64,000 nucleotides of DNA from Ephemerocybe angulata (taxonomy: Eukaryota; Basidiomycota; Agaricomycetes; Agaricales; Psathyrellaceae): positions 868,001 to 932,000 of the forward strand of contig JAACJK010000164.1 in NCBI GenBank assembly GCA_013368325.1, given 5' to 3'. The position numbers were made by a program, and so were the translations under genes. Each line of letters starts with the position of its first letter. Position 1 is the first letter of the stretch. The notes beneath the pieces were generated by a model. That model had not been told where the DNA came from, ran no database searches, and saw only the letters and a program-made list of their open reading frames with translations. This document shows, one piece after another, positions 22,575 to 33,695 of the stretch.

Positions 22575-25339
22575 ATGTTAGAAGTCGCTGTAATTCCAAA
22601 CGGCGGTGCCCTCCTGAATGGGGCCGCTGACCACGCGATGGGCGATGATACCAGGTCAATCTCCCTGCGGTTCTCGACGGGTCTCATTCTCCCTCCCCCA
22701 GAGATAAAAAGTGAGTGTCGTCAGACCCCGTTTCATGCAGGACACTCAATTCCGCGTTCTTTCTAGCCGTAATCGACAGAACGGCCACCTTTGTTGCCCG
22801 CTCTGCCGACCCCCCATCGTTTGAGAACAAAATCCGAGAGGGGCAGAGGAACGACCCCAAATTCGCATTCTTGAACCCCGTCGACCCATACCATGCCTAT
22901 TATCGCCACAAGCTTGACAAGGTGGCCGCTGGAGAGACGGAAGAGGAAGCTGCGCCCAAGACTGCTCAGGAGAGTGAGTCGGTTACTCCTCAGGAGCCGC
23001 AGGACCTCGGTGTTGAGCCCCCGACACCTGAATTCATCCTCGACCTCCCGAATATCAGTGCTATTGACCTGTACGTGTTCTTCTCATCTCATCTTGATTT
23101 ACATTTACACTTCTACGTTAGTGACATTATGAAACTCACTGCCCTCTTTACCGCTCGCCGCGGTCGCCAATTCCTTGCTGCACTGTCAGAAAAGGAAGGC
23201 CGCAACTACCAATTCGACTTCCTCCGCCCCACCCACTCTCTCTTTGTTTACTTCAATCGGTTTGTGGAGCAATATACCAAGGTTCTCTACCCCAACAAGG
23301 AGGCGCTGGCAGAGTTGAAAGAACGAACGAAGAAGGCTGCACGATGGGAGCTGCTGGAGAAGGCGCGCAATCATGCTAAGTGGGAGAAGCACAGGCGGGA
23401 GAAAGAGAAGAAGCGGGCGGATGATCAAGAAGCTGAACGAAGTGCGTTCCTACCTCCTCTTTCCTGGATATTACCTCTAACCGACTTCCTTTCTCTCAGT
23501 TGCGTTTGCTGAAATTGATTGGCATGACTATGCCATCGTTCAGACCATTGAGTTCACTGCCGCAGACGCCAATGCTGAACTTCCTGCGCCAATGAGCGTA
23601 CAAGAAGTTGAATCCATGACACTGGCTCAGAAGAGAATGGCAGCTATGATTATGGAGAACACTGCTGAGGATGTTGAAGCTCACAAAGCGCGCCAGGCAG
23701 CGGCTGAAGCTGTAGCGGCGGCCGCTGTTGGGAACGCAGGCGGTGCACAAGACCAGGATGACACGGTCATGGAGGAGAGTGATGATGAGGAGGACCAGGC
23801 TGCCAAGCAAAAGCAGGATGAGACAAACCGACTACGCGAACTCGCTCGCGCTCAAGCTATGCAAGCTATGCCATCATCGTCAGCGGGACCTATGAAGATT
23901 CGTACGGATTATGTGCCAAAACGTGGGTTTATTACTATACTCCACCTCGCATTAATTAAAACTGACGTCGAACCTGTTCTTATCACAAGTGGGCTCGAAG
24001 AATGCGAAGTCCAATCTGGCTACGTGTTCGATCTGTCAACAGCAGATCCCCGTCGACGAGCTTCAGGAACACATGCGTATCGAGCTGCTCGATCCCAAGT
24101 GGAAGGAGCAACGAGACGCCCTCGAGGCACGGAAAGCCCAGGCATCCGAATTGCAGCGTGGGGCCAACGTTGTTTCATCGCTCAAGAATCTCGCCAGGAC
24201 TCGTGTGGATATCTTCGGTACCGAGACAGACGAGGAGCGGAGGAAGAGAGAGGAGGAGGAAGAGCGCCAGCGTCGTCGGGAGCGCGAGAAGGTTGTCTGG
24301 GATGGACACACCGCTTCGAAAGCAGGCACGCTCGACAAGTTCTCCAACAATGTCAACTTCGATGAGCAGATTGCTGCCATTCATCGTGCAAAGGGTCTCG
24401 GACCGTACGTTTCCCTTACGTTCCCTAATATGCAAACACTAATCACTTTCCTTACAGACAAGACTCCAATGCCATCGGTCCTGGAATCGGGCCCGCGGCA
24501 GTCCCTGCACCTCTCACTTCCCTCCCCCAGCCCCATCCTCGCTCCCCGCCCCGCCCCATTCCGCCGGCTCAGGTGCCTTTGCCGCGGCCACTGTCTCCTC
24601 TGGCCCGCAGCCCGCGTCGGCCTACACACCGCCGCCGGTCATGCTTCCGCCGTTGCACTACCAAGGCCTCAATGCCGGACAGCCGTTTGGGTACCAGACA
24701 CCGGGGTCGTCTGGGCCGATGGCAGCGCTTGCCGCGGCCAACAGCACGCTCCAAGCGCAGGCAGGAATGGTGCGGTCGGCGGAAGAGATGGAGGGTGGAG
24801 CCGGGAGCGATATGCCACCTGCCAAGCGCCAGCGCGTCGCGAAACTACCTGGTGGGGCGCTCTACCCCGAGGAAGATTGGATCAGCATGCACCCTGTAAG
24901 TTTTTCTCAATGTGTTCCTGGGTTGTGGCACATCGCTAACGAAAGCGTTTCCATTTCATTTCCTTATCCGTCCGGCGAACCCTCTTTTCTTGAATTTGGG
25001 CGTTTGATCCCCGTTCCCGACTTGCAACGATATGCGACTATTATTGGGGTGCTCGAATTATAGCATACGATCTCATTGCAGGTGCAGCTTCCGAGCGAGC
25101 CCTCGAAACCGGAGTGGAAGCTGGAAGGGCAGACGGTCACTATCCCGGACCTGCCTATGAACCTCCTCGTGTCGACGCTGCGCGATCGCATCTTGCTCCA
25201 CACAGGTAGCGCCGTGCCCGTGTCGCGCATCAGGATCATGTATATGGGCAAGCTACTCACCAACTCGAGCACGATTGCGAGCTATAATCTTGAGGACGAG
25301 GATTTAGTGGTCCTTAGCGTTAACGCGAGGAAGAAGTAG
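22575..25339 (+). CDS. splicing factor 3A subunit 1 (SF3A1/Prp21)
   Basis: This U2 snRNP component is needed for pre-spliceosome formation. The N-terminal part has two SURP modules: VIDRTATFVARSADPPSFENKIREGQRNDPKFAFLNPVDPYHAYYRHKL and DIMKLTALFTARRGRQFLAALSEKEGRNYQFDFLRPTHSLFVYFNRFVEQYTKVL. Charged helices follow, then the conserved block CSICQQQIPVDELQEHMRIELLDPKWKEQRDAL and FSNNVNFDEQIAAIHRAKGLG. A Pro-rich stretch comes next, then PAKRQRVAKLPGGALYPEEDWISMHP. The end is a ubiquitin-like domain (VTIPDLPMNLLVSTLRDRILLHTGSAVPVSRIRIMYMGKLLTNSSTIASYNLEDEDLVVLSVNARKK). The first intron (about 22711-22767) joins EIK-T-VIDRT; others interrupt both SURP modules, the middle and the part before the ubiquitin-like domain. 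The stop is TAG 25337-25339. Confidence 0.93.
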
Positions 25340-25677
25340 ATGTCGACGAGTCGGAGGTTACTCCCTTCTGTAGTCACGTCTTTGTACTGATAGATAGGTG
25401 GTTTGGTGAATGGCTTTTTGTTCTCTGTTAATGTTACAGGTGATGATAGTACATGGGAGAATAAGTACGGTGGATAATTTACTTCGTACGGCGAGCAGTC
25501 TAGGCCCGACCTGAATAGTGTGAAGTGTAACGATGACTACTACTACAGAGGCCCGAAGAATATAATACGAAGGTCCGTGTATGCATAAAAGTAGGGCTGG
25601 ACTGCGATATGGATACTATGAACGAACGCGGACAGGGAGGTGGAAGCGGAAGCGTGGATGGATGGAAGGGAGGGCGT
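25340..25677. other. intergenic, convergent 3' ends
   Basis: This lies between SF3A1 (plus) and the unknown membrane-protein gene (minus). It contains probable 3' untranslated sequence and no supported gene. Confidence 0.45.
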
Positions 25678-27231
25678 CTATGCTTGCGCCATTGAAGCGA
25701 TAAATAGGATAAAATAGAGAGCCCCAAGACCGACGAATGCAACGTAGAAAATGTTTGAACGAAACGAGACGAGACAGGAATAGCCTGAGAACCCCGGGCG
25801 CAAACCTAAAACCCAAGAAGGCAGAAGTACGAAGGCGAGGTGAAGCGTAATATGCGAAGCTTCAATGACACTATGCAAGAAAGTGGATGTGAGAGAGGCG
25901 AATAATGACTCGGAATATGAATGCAGCGCTTTCCCGAAAGCCGGCAAGAGGGATCAGAGAAAAGGTTAAGCCCCCAAAATGTTCAAGTGGCGGCAACAAG
26001 CGATAGAAAATGGTCAAGTGGTTGATGGGGTCTGCAACCAGAGTGGAGTAGATTGTGTGAGAGCCCGCCGTGGGGTTGGGTGGTCCCCGTTTCCCGTTTC
26101 GCCGATATGGACGTTCGTCCAGGGTTGGAAGGGGGCTTTGGACAGCCTTGCTGGAAGGAAGGAAAAGGGGGACGCCTTCCATAGATAGACAGATGATAGC
26201 TATCCATCTCTGGGGACGCGATCGAGCATCGAAGCTGAACTTTGCTTGCCTAGAGACCCCGTAGAGGTGGTGACGGCAACGCGAGGAGAACGCGAAACAC
26301 GATCTTTTCGGGGGAGAGTGTGGGGGAAGGAAGTTGAATGGAAGAGAAGATGTTTGCTGGTCGGACGAGCGAAAGTCAGATTGAGTTTGAGTGGGCGAGG
26401 AAAGGGGAAGGGAGGGCAAGCGCGGAGGATTCTACTGGATCGAGTTGTAGTCGGTGAAATAGCCTGCTGTTACCGGGAGCCCAGAGATTGTGTGTCTCTG
26501 TTCAGATCGCCCCGCCAGTGGTGGTCGGCCGGTATAGTTGGCGGACTTGCGCAAGGTGTGTGCCGCAGAAGGAGAAGGAAAGGGGTATGGATAATCTGCA
26601 TAGAAGGACGAGTCAGTCATCGTGGGTCGACCAGACAGCGCGGCGGGCCCAGCCTCGGCGAGGCCGCCTCTTGCTGCTCAGAGCAATGGTTGGGAACTCA
26701 CTCACCAAGTGTTGACGGTCCCGCCTGCTGGACGCGGTAATCGCCGATGGGCGAGAGCCCTGTATTTCCCGAGCCTGTGAGCACCGACGTCGGGCGCACG
26801 GGGGGCGTCAGCGGCAGCGACTGGTGCGTTATCATCGACCTGGTGTGGTTAGGCGGTGGCAGGTTTGTGCGACTACCGGACGGTAGCGGCACCGTGTCCT
26901 GCAGCCAGTAATCCTCCTCCTCGCTGGGCACATGAGTTGCTGGGGTTGGCGTGGTTGTGGCGGGCTCCTTGTGGGCTTTGGGGGTGTTGATATACGGGCT
27001 GTGGAGGAGCGATGGGGGTATGGGGATGTTGGGCGGGTGGTTCGCCAGGCGCAGCGAGTTTCGCCTAGCAGATGTCGCTTTGATCGCCGAGGACGAGGGC
27101 TTTGGACTGGTCGAGGCGAGAGGCATGGGGTCCTGAGGGAGTTGCGGCTGCGAGGAGGACGAAGAAGCGTGATGAGAGTCTGGTTTAATACTCAGCGAGG
27201 CGCACTTGGACATGGCCATCCCTGGTTGCAT
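25678..27231 (-). CDS. unknown protein with Ser/Pro-rich N-terminus and C-terminal membrane segments
   Basis: I do not recognise this gene. From ATG 27231 the first exon encodes a disordered Ser/Pro/His-rich region (MQPGMAMSKCASLSIKPDSHHASSSSS, later EEEDYWLQDTVPLPSGSRTNLPPPNHTRSM). It splices after GPSTL into DYPYPFPSPSAAHTLRKSANYTGRPPLAGRSEQRHTISGLPVTAGYFTDYNSI. A middle exon probably follows (RKDRVSRSPRVAVTTSTGSLGKQSSASMLDRVPRDG). The last exon has two strong hydrophobic stretches (HITLHLAFVLLPSWVLGL and SNIFYVAFVGLGALYFILFIASMAQA) and stops at 25678. Exon borders between 26430 and 25950 are uncertain, and the 5' and 3' parts could be two genes. The sharp shift from disordered to membrane sequence suggests a membrane protein with a cytosolic tail. 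Confidence 0.5.
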
Positions 27232-27404
27232 GGAGAGAGCTTAAAATCCATATTTAACTACCGCAGCAACCCAGTTGTCTCGACCCCATGCCTATCATTT
27301 GCTTCCGCGTCCCAAAAGGAAATAACCAGTCACCTTCCAAACGGTTATTAATATACCCGCTAAATATTGTACATACATGAATGAGACAGAATACATGGGA
27401 CCCT

Positions 27405-28690
27405 CTAGGACATCCGACGGCAGATGATAACGAAGACGATCAGGAGGAGGAAACCGATGGCTGCGTCCAGCAGCAGGGGTGGTTTGTGACTGCTTCTCCG
27501 TAGGGCGAGCGGGGCAGGACTGCGGGCGGGTGCAGCCGCCCTGCCGAGCCCTCCGCTCGCCGCCTCCGGTTGGGTTGGCAATGCAGTGGGTATCGTTGTC
27601 CGATCAGTGCCCTTCTTGTCTGCCTTCTCGGAATCAGGTTTGCCCGGTTCCAGTGGGAGTGAATTGGCCTCCAAACGAGGGTCCGAGTCTTGAGACTCTC
27701 GTTCTGAAACCGGGGTTTGACTTGTTGACTGTGATTCTGATCGAGGCTGCGCTGCTTCATTACTGGAATCCGGTTTCGAAGAGGATGGCGAGGAAGTGTT
27801 CGGATCGGGAAGAATGTCTTTATTCGCAACTTTACATGTTGGGCATGTCCAATCTCTAGACCTGCGGAAGGTCAATGACGGAAGGATGCCGGTTGCTTGG
27901 GGAATAGGGCTTACAATGCTGCGAGACGCTTCCGTTCGGTTGGGTGGGATTCGACCGAGCCAACTCCGGCGGCTAGCTGCCCCTTTAAAGGAAAGAAGCC
28001 TTGAAGCCCGACAAGCGCTGTTCCAGTATTTGTGAGCCAAGTAATTGGTATTGCGCAGGGTTGAACTCACCTGTGCGTACTCCCCATGCAGGTTGCCATA
28101 GCTCTTCGTGGTCTGGAGGACCCAATGTAAGTCAAGACACCCTGAGGATCGATACGCGGAAACCCACAATTGGTGAAGCTAATGCAAATCTGTAAATGAA
28201 AGTGAGATGAAGAAGGGCAGCTCTAGAAGGGAAACGCGTACCTTTGTGTTCAGCTCAAACCTTCCACTGGGTGTAAGCATCATGATAGAGGGTGGTCGGA
28301 AGGGGTACTCCGCCGGGAGAAGGATTCGGAAATGATAGAGTCCACCCTCAAATTCAGTCCCTGGCGACCCTCGGAGTGTGCAGTGCCATTCCTACGTCAA
28401 TGGTCAGAAATGAGCAGGGAGGATACAGAGGTTGCTGCAATTCACAAATATGTCATCCTAGGGGTGGCTTGCGATAAGCCAATGAGCGCCGGGGGATTGG
28501 CATAAAAGCTCTGACCTCTAGCGGTGCGGCGTGGTAGTCTGTACATGGGTCATTTGCAAGTTCTCTCGCTTCTTGCATGATTCGCTTCACGGCTACGTTG
28601 GAGCGGCGGAAAGTCAATACCCCACTCGGAGCTCTGGCATCCTAGCGGCCACCCACCAGAGTTGTTCTTGTTCAGAGACTTGGCTGCCAT
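27405..28690 (-). CDS. tail-anchored ubiquitin-conjugating enzyme E2, UBC6/UBE2J type
   Basis: An E2 of the ER-associated degradation pathway. Spliced from ATG 28690 it reads MAAKSLNKNNSAVKRIMQEARELANDPCTDYHAAPLE, then EWHCTLRGSPGTEFEGGLYHFRILLPAEYPFRPPSIMMLTPSGRFELNTK, then ICISFTNYHEELWQPAWGVRTALVGLQGFFPLKGQLAAGVGSVESHPTERKRLA, which is the E2 fold. The Cys in KICIS is the expected active-site residue. After SRDWTCPTCKV comes a charged linker of about 130 residues, then a C-terminal membrane anchor (LLLDAAIGFLLLIVFVIICRRMS). The intron junctions rebuild the motifs exactly (NSA-VKR; TNY-HEE; RTA-LVG). It diverges from the mS37 gene with 299 bases between starts. Confidence 0.92.
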
Positions 28691-28989
28691 GCTGCTTATT
28701 TGCTGGACGTTGAGTGTGGGTGTACTCGATGAGCTAGTTCCGATGCGCTGGATAGACTGGCTGAAAGGTGAAATGCAGAACGAAGGTATATTCGGAGTCC
28801 GGACATGGACTGGGGAAGCAACGTGGAGGTGCGTGCGCTTAGATTGCCGAATCCGTCATGTGACTAAATAGGAAATTCGGAAATATTACTGTAGCGGCTT
28901 CCAAGTTTTCAACAACTCCCTCCTCCGTATCTTCTCCTTCTGGGCGCAGGGGCGGGTCTCTGGCTTTACGCGACAATATCTGACCAGAC
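28691..28989. promoter_or_regulatory. divergent promoter, UBC6-type E2 / mS37
   Basis: A 299-base spacer lies between two divergent starts. Both promoters must lie here. I could not pick out a specific element. Confidence 0.45.
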
Positions 28990-29462
28990 ATGTCGATTCA
29001 CATAAAGAACCTCAAGGTTCGCCAGCGCAAGGGTGCGTGTCGGGTCGTCACATAGCTTTGCCTCGTCACATCTGACCGAGTCCTGGAACCGCATTTATAG
29101 CTGCTGCCACTGTCATGTGTGCACCCCAGCTGCAAGCCATGCTTGGTTGCTGGGCCGCGACAGGCGACCTGCACTCTCTTGAAAAGTGCAAGGGAACGGC
29201 AGAGACCCTCTTTCAGTGTATGAGGACAGCGGTGCGTTGCGTTCTTGCCTTCTACAGCCAGTAAACCACGAACTTACAGCATGTTTCTCGCTTTTGTTCT
29301 CCATCCTCGCGTCCCGAATCCGTTGGCCATTCTCCACTATCACGTCACCCCTTCCTCGCCGGCTCACCCACAATCGACACGCTTCTCCAGCCCATGCCCA
29401 AGAAAATGCACAAGCCTACTATTAATTATCATCTCGCTAGATTGGGAAAGACCATCCAATAG
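28990..29462 (+). CDS. MRP10: mitochondrial ribosomal protein mS37 (Mrp10/CHCHD1 type)
   Basis: A small-subunit mitoribosome protein with a twin CX9C fold, imported by the Mia40 pathway. Three exons are needed; the raw frames hide the gene. Exon 1 (28990-29032) reads MSIHIKNLKVRQRK. Exon 2, after the acceptor at about 29099, reads AAATVMCAPQLQAMLGCWAATGDLHSLEKCKGTAETLFQCMRTA. It holds both CX9C motifs (C-APQLQAMLG-C and C-KGTAETLFQ-C). Exon 3, after the acceptor ctccag at about 29391, reads PMPKKMHKPTINYHLARLGKTIQ, matching the family ending TINYHLARLGK. The stop TAG is 29460-29462. The product is about 80 residues, usual for Mrp10. Confidence 0.9.
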
Positions 29463-29937
29463 ACGCACTATGGATCACTATCGCTTATGAGCTGCTAATT
29501 TACACGGATATCATAATGCTACAAACGGACGGATGCTCTAAAGCAAGAACTTGGTCGTACCTTGGGAAGCCAAGGAAAGGCTAACTGGAAACGTGCGTCT
29601 CATTTCCCAAGAATAACCCTCAACAGGAGTCAGGACCGTCATCCCGCAGTCGCCTTGCGAGTATTCGTTCAGTCTTTCCGGCGTCGAGCCTCTGCCAAAA
29701 GGCAATTCTATTTCAATGCCTCGGAAAAGTGCTGAAATGCGTCTGTCGCGAGATGTGCTGAATTATTGGCTTCTGTGACGCTGAACTGCGAGAGGCAAAC
29801 CGCGTCTGCGGGCCTGCATCCTCACCCACAGCGTGCTGCGAGGACGAACACGCGGAAAAGGTATGTACTGATCTCCGCACTGCTCATATAGCATTACTCC
29901 AGTCTGGGGATGGCTTCCTCAAGGTTGCTGTTGTGCG
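29463..29937. other. upstream region of NYN gene D
   Basis: A 475-base spacer between mS37 and gene D. No frame in it has family features. The hairpin palindrome of genes A and B is not present. It should hold the gene D promoter. Confidence 0.45.
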
Positions 29938-31884
29938 ATGGGTGCAGAGCCTCCGGTCGTAGTGTTTTGGGATGGTCGGTGCTCCACTTCCATCGTCTCA
30001 TTCGAGCGAGATTGCTCATCGGACATTTATCTCGACAGCCAGCGCAACAGTTGCTCATACCAATTCGGGATTCGACGCTGCGAGGGCCGTTTATGGCGCC
30101 GCCGGGAGTTTGGGCGAGGTCAGATCCGTCAAGTATTACACAGATGTGGCGCATGGAGGACAACCCTCGTCGTTCAAGCTTCGTTCCGAACTCAAATGTG
30201 CAGGAGTCACCGTCATAGACACGGCCTCCTGCAGTTCCATTGGGGGGTCGCCAACTAAGATGGCCATGAGTGAGTGCTGCTTCTCTTTTTCGGTGGTCCG
30301 GGAACACTTGAGCTCAGCAGATGGCGCCTGTTTTTACTTTGATCTTTGGCAGCCGACGCCTTCATCTATGCATTGGACAATCCGGCGCCCCGAACGATCG
30401 TTTTCGTTTCCGCCGATCCAGACTTGTGCTACGGAATCTCGCTCCTGAGATTGCGAGGGTATCATGTCTACCTGCTTTCCCCTCGCAATTGCGGGATCGA
30501 TCCACAAGAATTCGGCCTCCCGGGAGACTTCGACGGGTCAACACTCGAATATGGCCCTGGGTCTAACCATCCATGGAATGGGCCTTCGCATGGATCTTCT
30601 CCCCCTCATCCCCAACGCCACCCTTCTCCTCCAAGTGGCCCACACAGCTTCTCCCCCGATAAACAGCCACTTAGGCGAGCGTCGGTGAACGGCCGCACCA
30701 ACACTGAAGGAACCCCGAATGTGCTGCCATCCCACGAAATCGACGAGTTCCGACAGAGGTTCACGAGCTCAAGGCCGTCGCTCGACACGGCGTTCACCAG
30801 CTCCTTCCGACCATACCACCGCCAATCCATCTCCAGCTCAGGCTACCCGAAGACAGGTCCAAACAGCCTTCCCCCTACTGTATCCCAGGACCAACCACAC
30901 CCGGACAAGGGCAAATCCAAAGCCCACACCACTTCCGACCGCACGCCTCATGGATTGAACTGCGTTGGAAGCCCAGCCCTTTACTCCGCGACGACGATAA
31001 GCTCGCGCTCCAACTCATACGGGCATGACTCCAACTCGTATATGCTCCCGAGCGTCTCGACGGCACCGACGTCCGCCGTGCCCTTCTACCGCTCGGACGA
31101 TTCGAAATTCGGTGGCGACGCGAAGTACCAGAGTATACTCCACTCTGCTCTGGTCGCTTCACCCCGGCAACTCGGTGCGACGCCTGGGTTGGGCGCACGG
31201 ACGCCCTCGGTTGCCAGCTCGAATGGGTCGCAGGGCGGAACAGTCATTGCGGCGCCCACGCCAGTGAGGGCTGCGAATTTCGAGTTGCCTCCGGTGCGCG
31301 ATGAGACGTCGACGTCGCCGGAATTTGATGACCCAGGGCTGGCGGGCGTGGGGGTGAGGCCACCGACGTTGTCGCCCGAAAGGATTCAAGTGAGGCCCAG
31401 TCGCCCCGCAACGCCTCAGGCTCAAGGGCGGTCGCCACCCTCGAGGAACTCTGGATCGGCGAACGTGGTCACCAGTCCTCATCGGTCTGGGTCTGCGGCG
31501 GCAGGAGGTATGGGTTATGCGCGGACTGCGGCGCCAGTGCCGTCGAGGGCCATAAGCACTCCTGTCGCTTCGACGAGCGCTCCACCCGCTGTGGCAGCGC
31601 CCACTATTAGTGCCTACACACCGCCTTACCCGCCTCTTCCGGGCGTAGCGCCGCACTTTCTCGCCCTCGTGTATATCCTGAGGCAGAGGCACAATAGGGG
31701 CGCCAAGGCATATGCGCGCACTGCGCTGTGTAATGACCTGCTCAAGCAGGACCCGGAGGTGCTTGTGGCAGCGGGTACGGCAGGGTACAAGAACCCGTTT
31801 GTAGCATATTTTGAGGAGGCGTTTAAAGAGGGGATTATCTTGAACGAGAAGGGGGCTGTGGCCCTTGGTTGGAAGTACAGGTAG
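29938..31884 (+). CDS. NYN-domain protein with one LOTUS-like unit (gene D)
   Basis: Three exons (29938-29974, 30039-30269, 30353-31884) give 599 residues, starting MGAEPPVVVFWDASATVAHTN. The NYN domain keeps Asp12 (FWD), Asp91 (TDAF) and Asp111 (VSADPD). At the KDVAD site of types A, B and E it has Thr85 (SPTKMA), the same change as gene C. The segments CAGVTVIDTAS and SADPDLCYGISLLRLRGYHVYLLSPRN are very close to gene C (CAGVTLVDTAS; SADPDICYGVSLLRARGF), which makes C and D sisters. A Ser/Pro/Gly-rich linker of about 390 residues follows. The C-terminal unit (about 522-599, APHFLALVYILRQRHNRGA to LGWKYR) has lost the SLHP ending. Both introns are phase 1, at the sites used in A, B, C and E. 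Confidence 0.84.
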
Positions 31885-32234
31885 GCTTTCTTCTTTTCCT
31901 GACTTGTTTTGACTCTCTGTGTGTGTTCTTGTTGTTTCGAAGATCGCCTCGTGTGTGCGCAAACATGTATTGCCTGAATAGTTCCTGTACATCTACTCGA
32001 CATTTACTCTACCCTCTCGCTCGAATTGATGCCCCGAATAAGGGTGCGCTGATGATAACGACCCCTGACTCTTCTTTAGACCCTGCTTTCCTGATAATGA
32101 TGGGCGCCTAAGGGCTAAAAGGTGTATATTAGACGCCCGTGTTGCTTTGCCACGCCACATCGTGTGCGCTCACGTTTGCAACGTGTGGCCAAGCCTTCTT
32201 CCCTTCTTAAACAGTAACCTCCACCATCTCCAGC
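31885..32234. promoter_or_regulatory. promoter of NYN gene E
   Basis: A 350-base spacer between genes D and E. It includes the inverted repeat at 32171-32185 and a T-rich part after the gene D stop. I see no gene. Confidence 0.45.
32171..32185. promoter_or_regulatory. inverted repeat upstream of gene E
   Basis: CACGTTTGCAACGTG has perfect 6-base arms (CACGTT / AACGTG) around TGC and ends 50 bases before the gene E start. It could be a dyad site for a dimeric regulator. It is unlike the hairpin upstream of genes A and B. Confidence 0.35.
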
Positions 32235-33695
32235 ATGTCCGCCAACACCGTAGACGTCTTCTGGGACTTCGGTGAGTTTCCACTCGGCTATTACGTCTCA
32301 ACGTGTCTGAACGTTCAACTGTGTCGCTTTTTTCGCCTTTGCCTTGTTCTTAGGGAGCTGCCCTGCGCCTGCGGAAGCCTCAGGATATGCTATAGCAAGC
32401 AGGCTTAGGACTCTCGCGCTGCGATTGGGCGCAGTCAGATCGTTCAGGGCTTATCTCGCCGTGTCGAGCCACAGCGACGCCACTTCGAACGGCCGGGCGC
32501 TTGCACTGCGCTCTGAGCTACAGTCGTCTGGGGTGTCGTTGATAGACTCTCCGGGTGGAAAGGACGTGGCTGATAAGATGCTCATAGGTTCGCCTTACCC
32601 TGTCTCCTGCTCGCGCTCGTGTACTGACCGAAAATCTTGTGTATGGTAGCCGACATGTTCACCCATGTGTTCGAAAAGGCGGCCCTGGCTCCTTCAAACG
32701 TTATCATGCTTATCTCAAGCGATCCAAGCTACGCATACGTACTGTCTGTCCTCCAAATGCGGAGCCAGCGCATCGTCCTGCTTGGCAGTGGGTTGGATGG
32801 CGTTGCCGCCGGGTTGGCGTCGCAAGCGACGGCGTTCTTGGACTGGGATACCGAAATCCTAGCCGACATATCCCAAGGCAAGGTTCCTTGGCAGCAGCCT
32901 GGAGAGGCCAACAATACCGGCCCTTTCAGTGAGGAGGACAGAGTGGTACATACACCCATCGACAGGACTGGCGAAGAGCGCCACACAGACATCCCCACCC
33001 GCCCCACTTCAAGTGTGCATGGCTTAGACGCTGGCACCCAAGTCCTTGCATCCCTCCAGCCGCCCGACTACGAATCAAGGGCCGCAGAGGACTCTGTTCA
33101 AGATACGTCTTCCAATCGAGAGGAAGAAGATGGACCAGCCCTGCCAAAGGTCAACTACTCCTTCATGGGCTCCTCATACCTCACGGGCACGAGGGATGAT
33201 GTGTCCCCACCCCCTGTTCAAGCTAGCAGCTCGTTCCGCCGGGACGACGCTGACGAGATCGTTTCTCCTTCGCCTAAAAGGTTGAACACCGTCCAACCTA
33301 TAGCCTGGGCTGCGGGTCCTAGCTGGGCCCAAGTTGCTCAGAAGAGTGCACAGGATGTCTGGTGGCCATCGGATCCGGAAGGGTCTTATACTGCTGAAGA
33401 TTGGCAGCCTGCAAACAGTGCCAAGCGTAAGGCAGCGTCAGGGAAAACCGACGTTCCGCCCGAATTCAAGCCTCTCGTGGAGGTCCTGAAGGCGTCGAGG
33501 GGTAACGGAATTCCGAGGCCGCTGTGGGGAGTGGTTGCGTTTGAGTTGATCAAGTTGGACAAGAGGATCTATGAGAAAGCGGGGGTGGCGAAGTTCATTC
33601 AGTATGCTACTATGGCGGTTGAGAAGAAGATTGCGCAGGTTGGTGGCGAGTCGGGGTCGCAGTGGATAAAGCTGCACTCTAGCTTTAAGGGGTAG
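32235..33695 (+). CDS. NYN-domain protein with one diverged LOTUS-like unit (gene E)
   Basis: Three exons (32235-32271, 32354-32587, 32650-33695) give 438 residues, the shortest member. It starts MSANTVDVFWDFGSCPAPAEASGYAIASRLR. All four acidic NYN positions are present: Asp11 (FWDF), Asp86 (KDVADKM), Asp92 (ADMF) and Asp115 (LISSDPS). It is the only one of the five copies with the full set. The motifs SCPAPAE and SSGVSLIDSPGGKDVAD link it to genes A and B; exon 2 has the same 234-base length as theirs. After a linker with Trp-rich motifs (GPSWAQVAQKSAQDVWWPSD, EDWQPAN) the C-terminal unit (about 358-438, FKPLVEVLKASRG to WIKLHSSFKG) keeps the shape but few repeat residues. Confidence 0.84.

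Noticed and set aside
31159..31992. 277-codon minus-strand frame opposite gene D
   Set aside because: An Arg/His-rich shadow of the gene D linker, without start context or domain.
13535..33695. reading the NYN set as toxin-antitoxin or CRISPR-related RNases
   Set aside because: PIN/NYN folds occur in such systems in prokaryotes, but intron-rich genes and LOTUS-like units point to eukaryotic MARF1-type proteins. No array or antitoxin partner is present.
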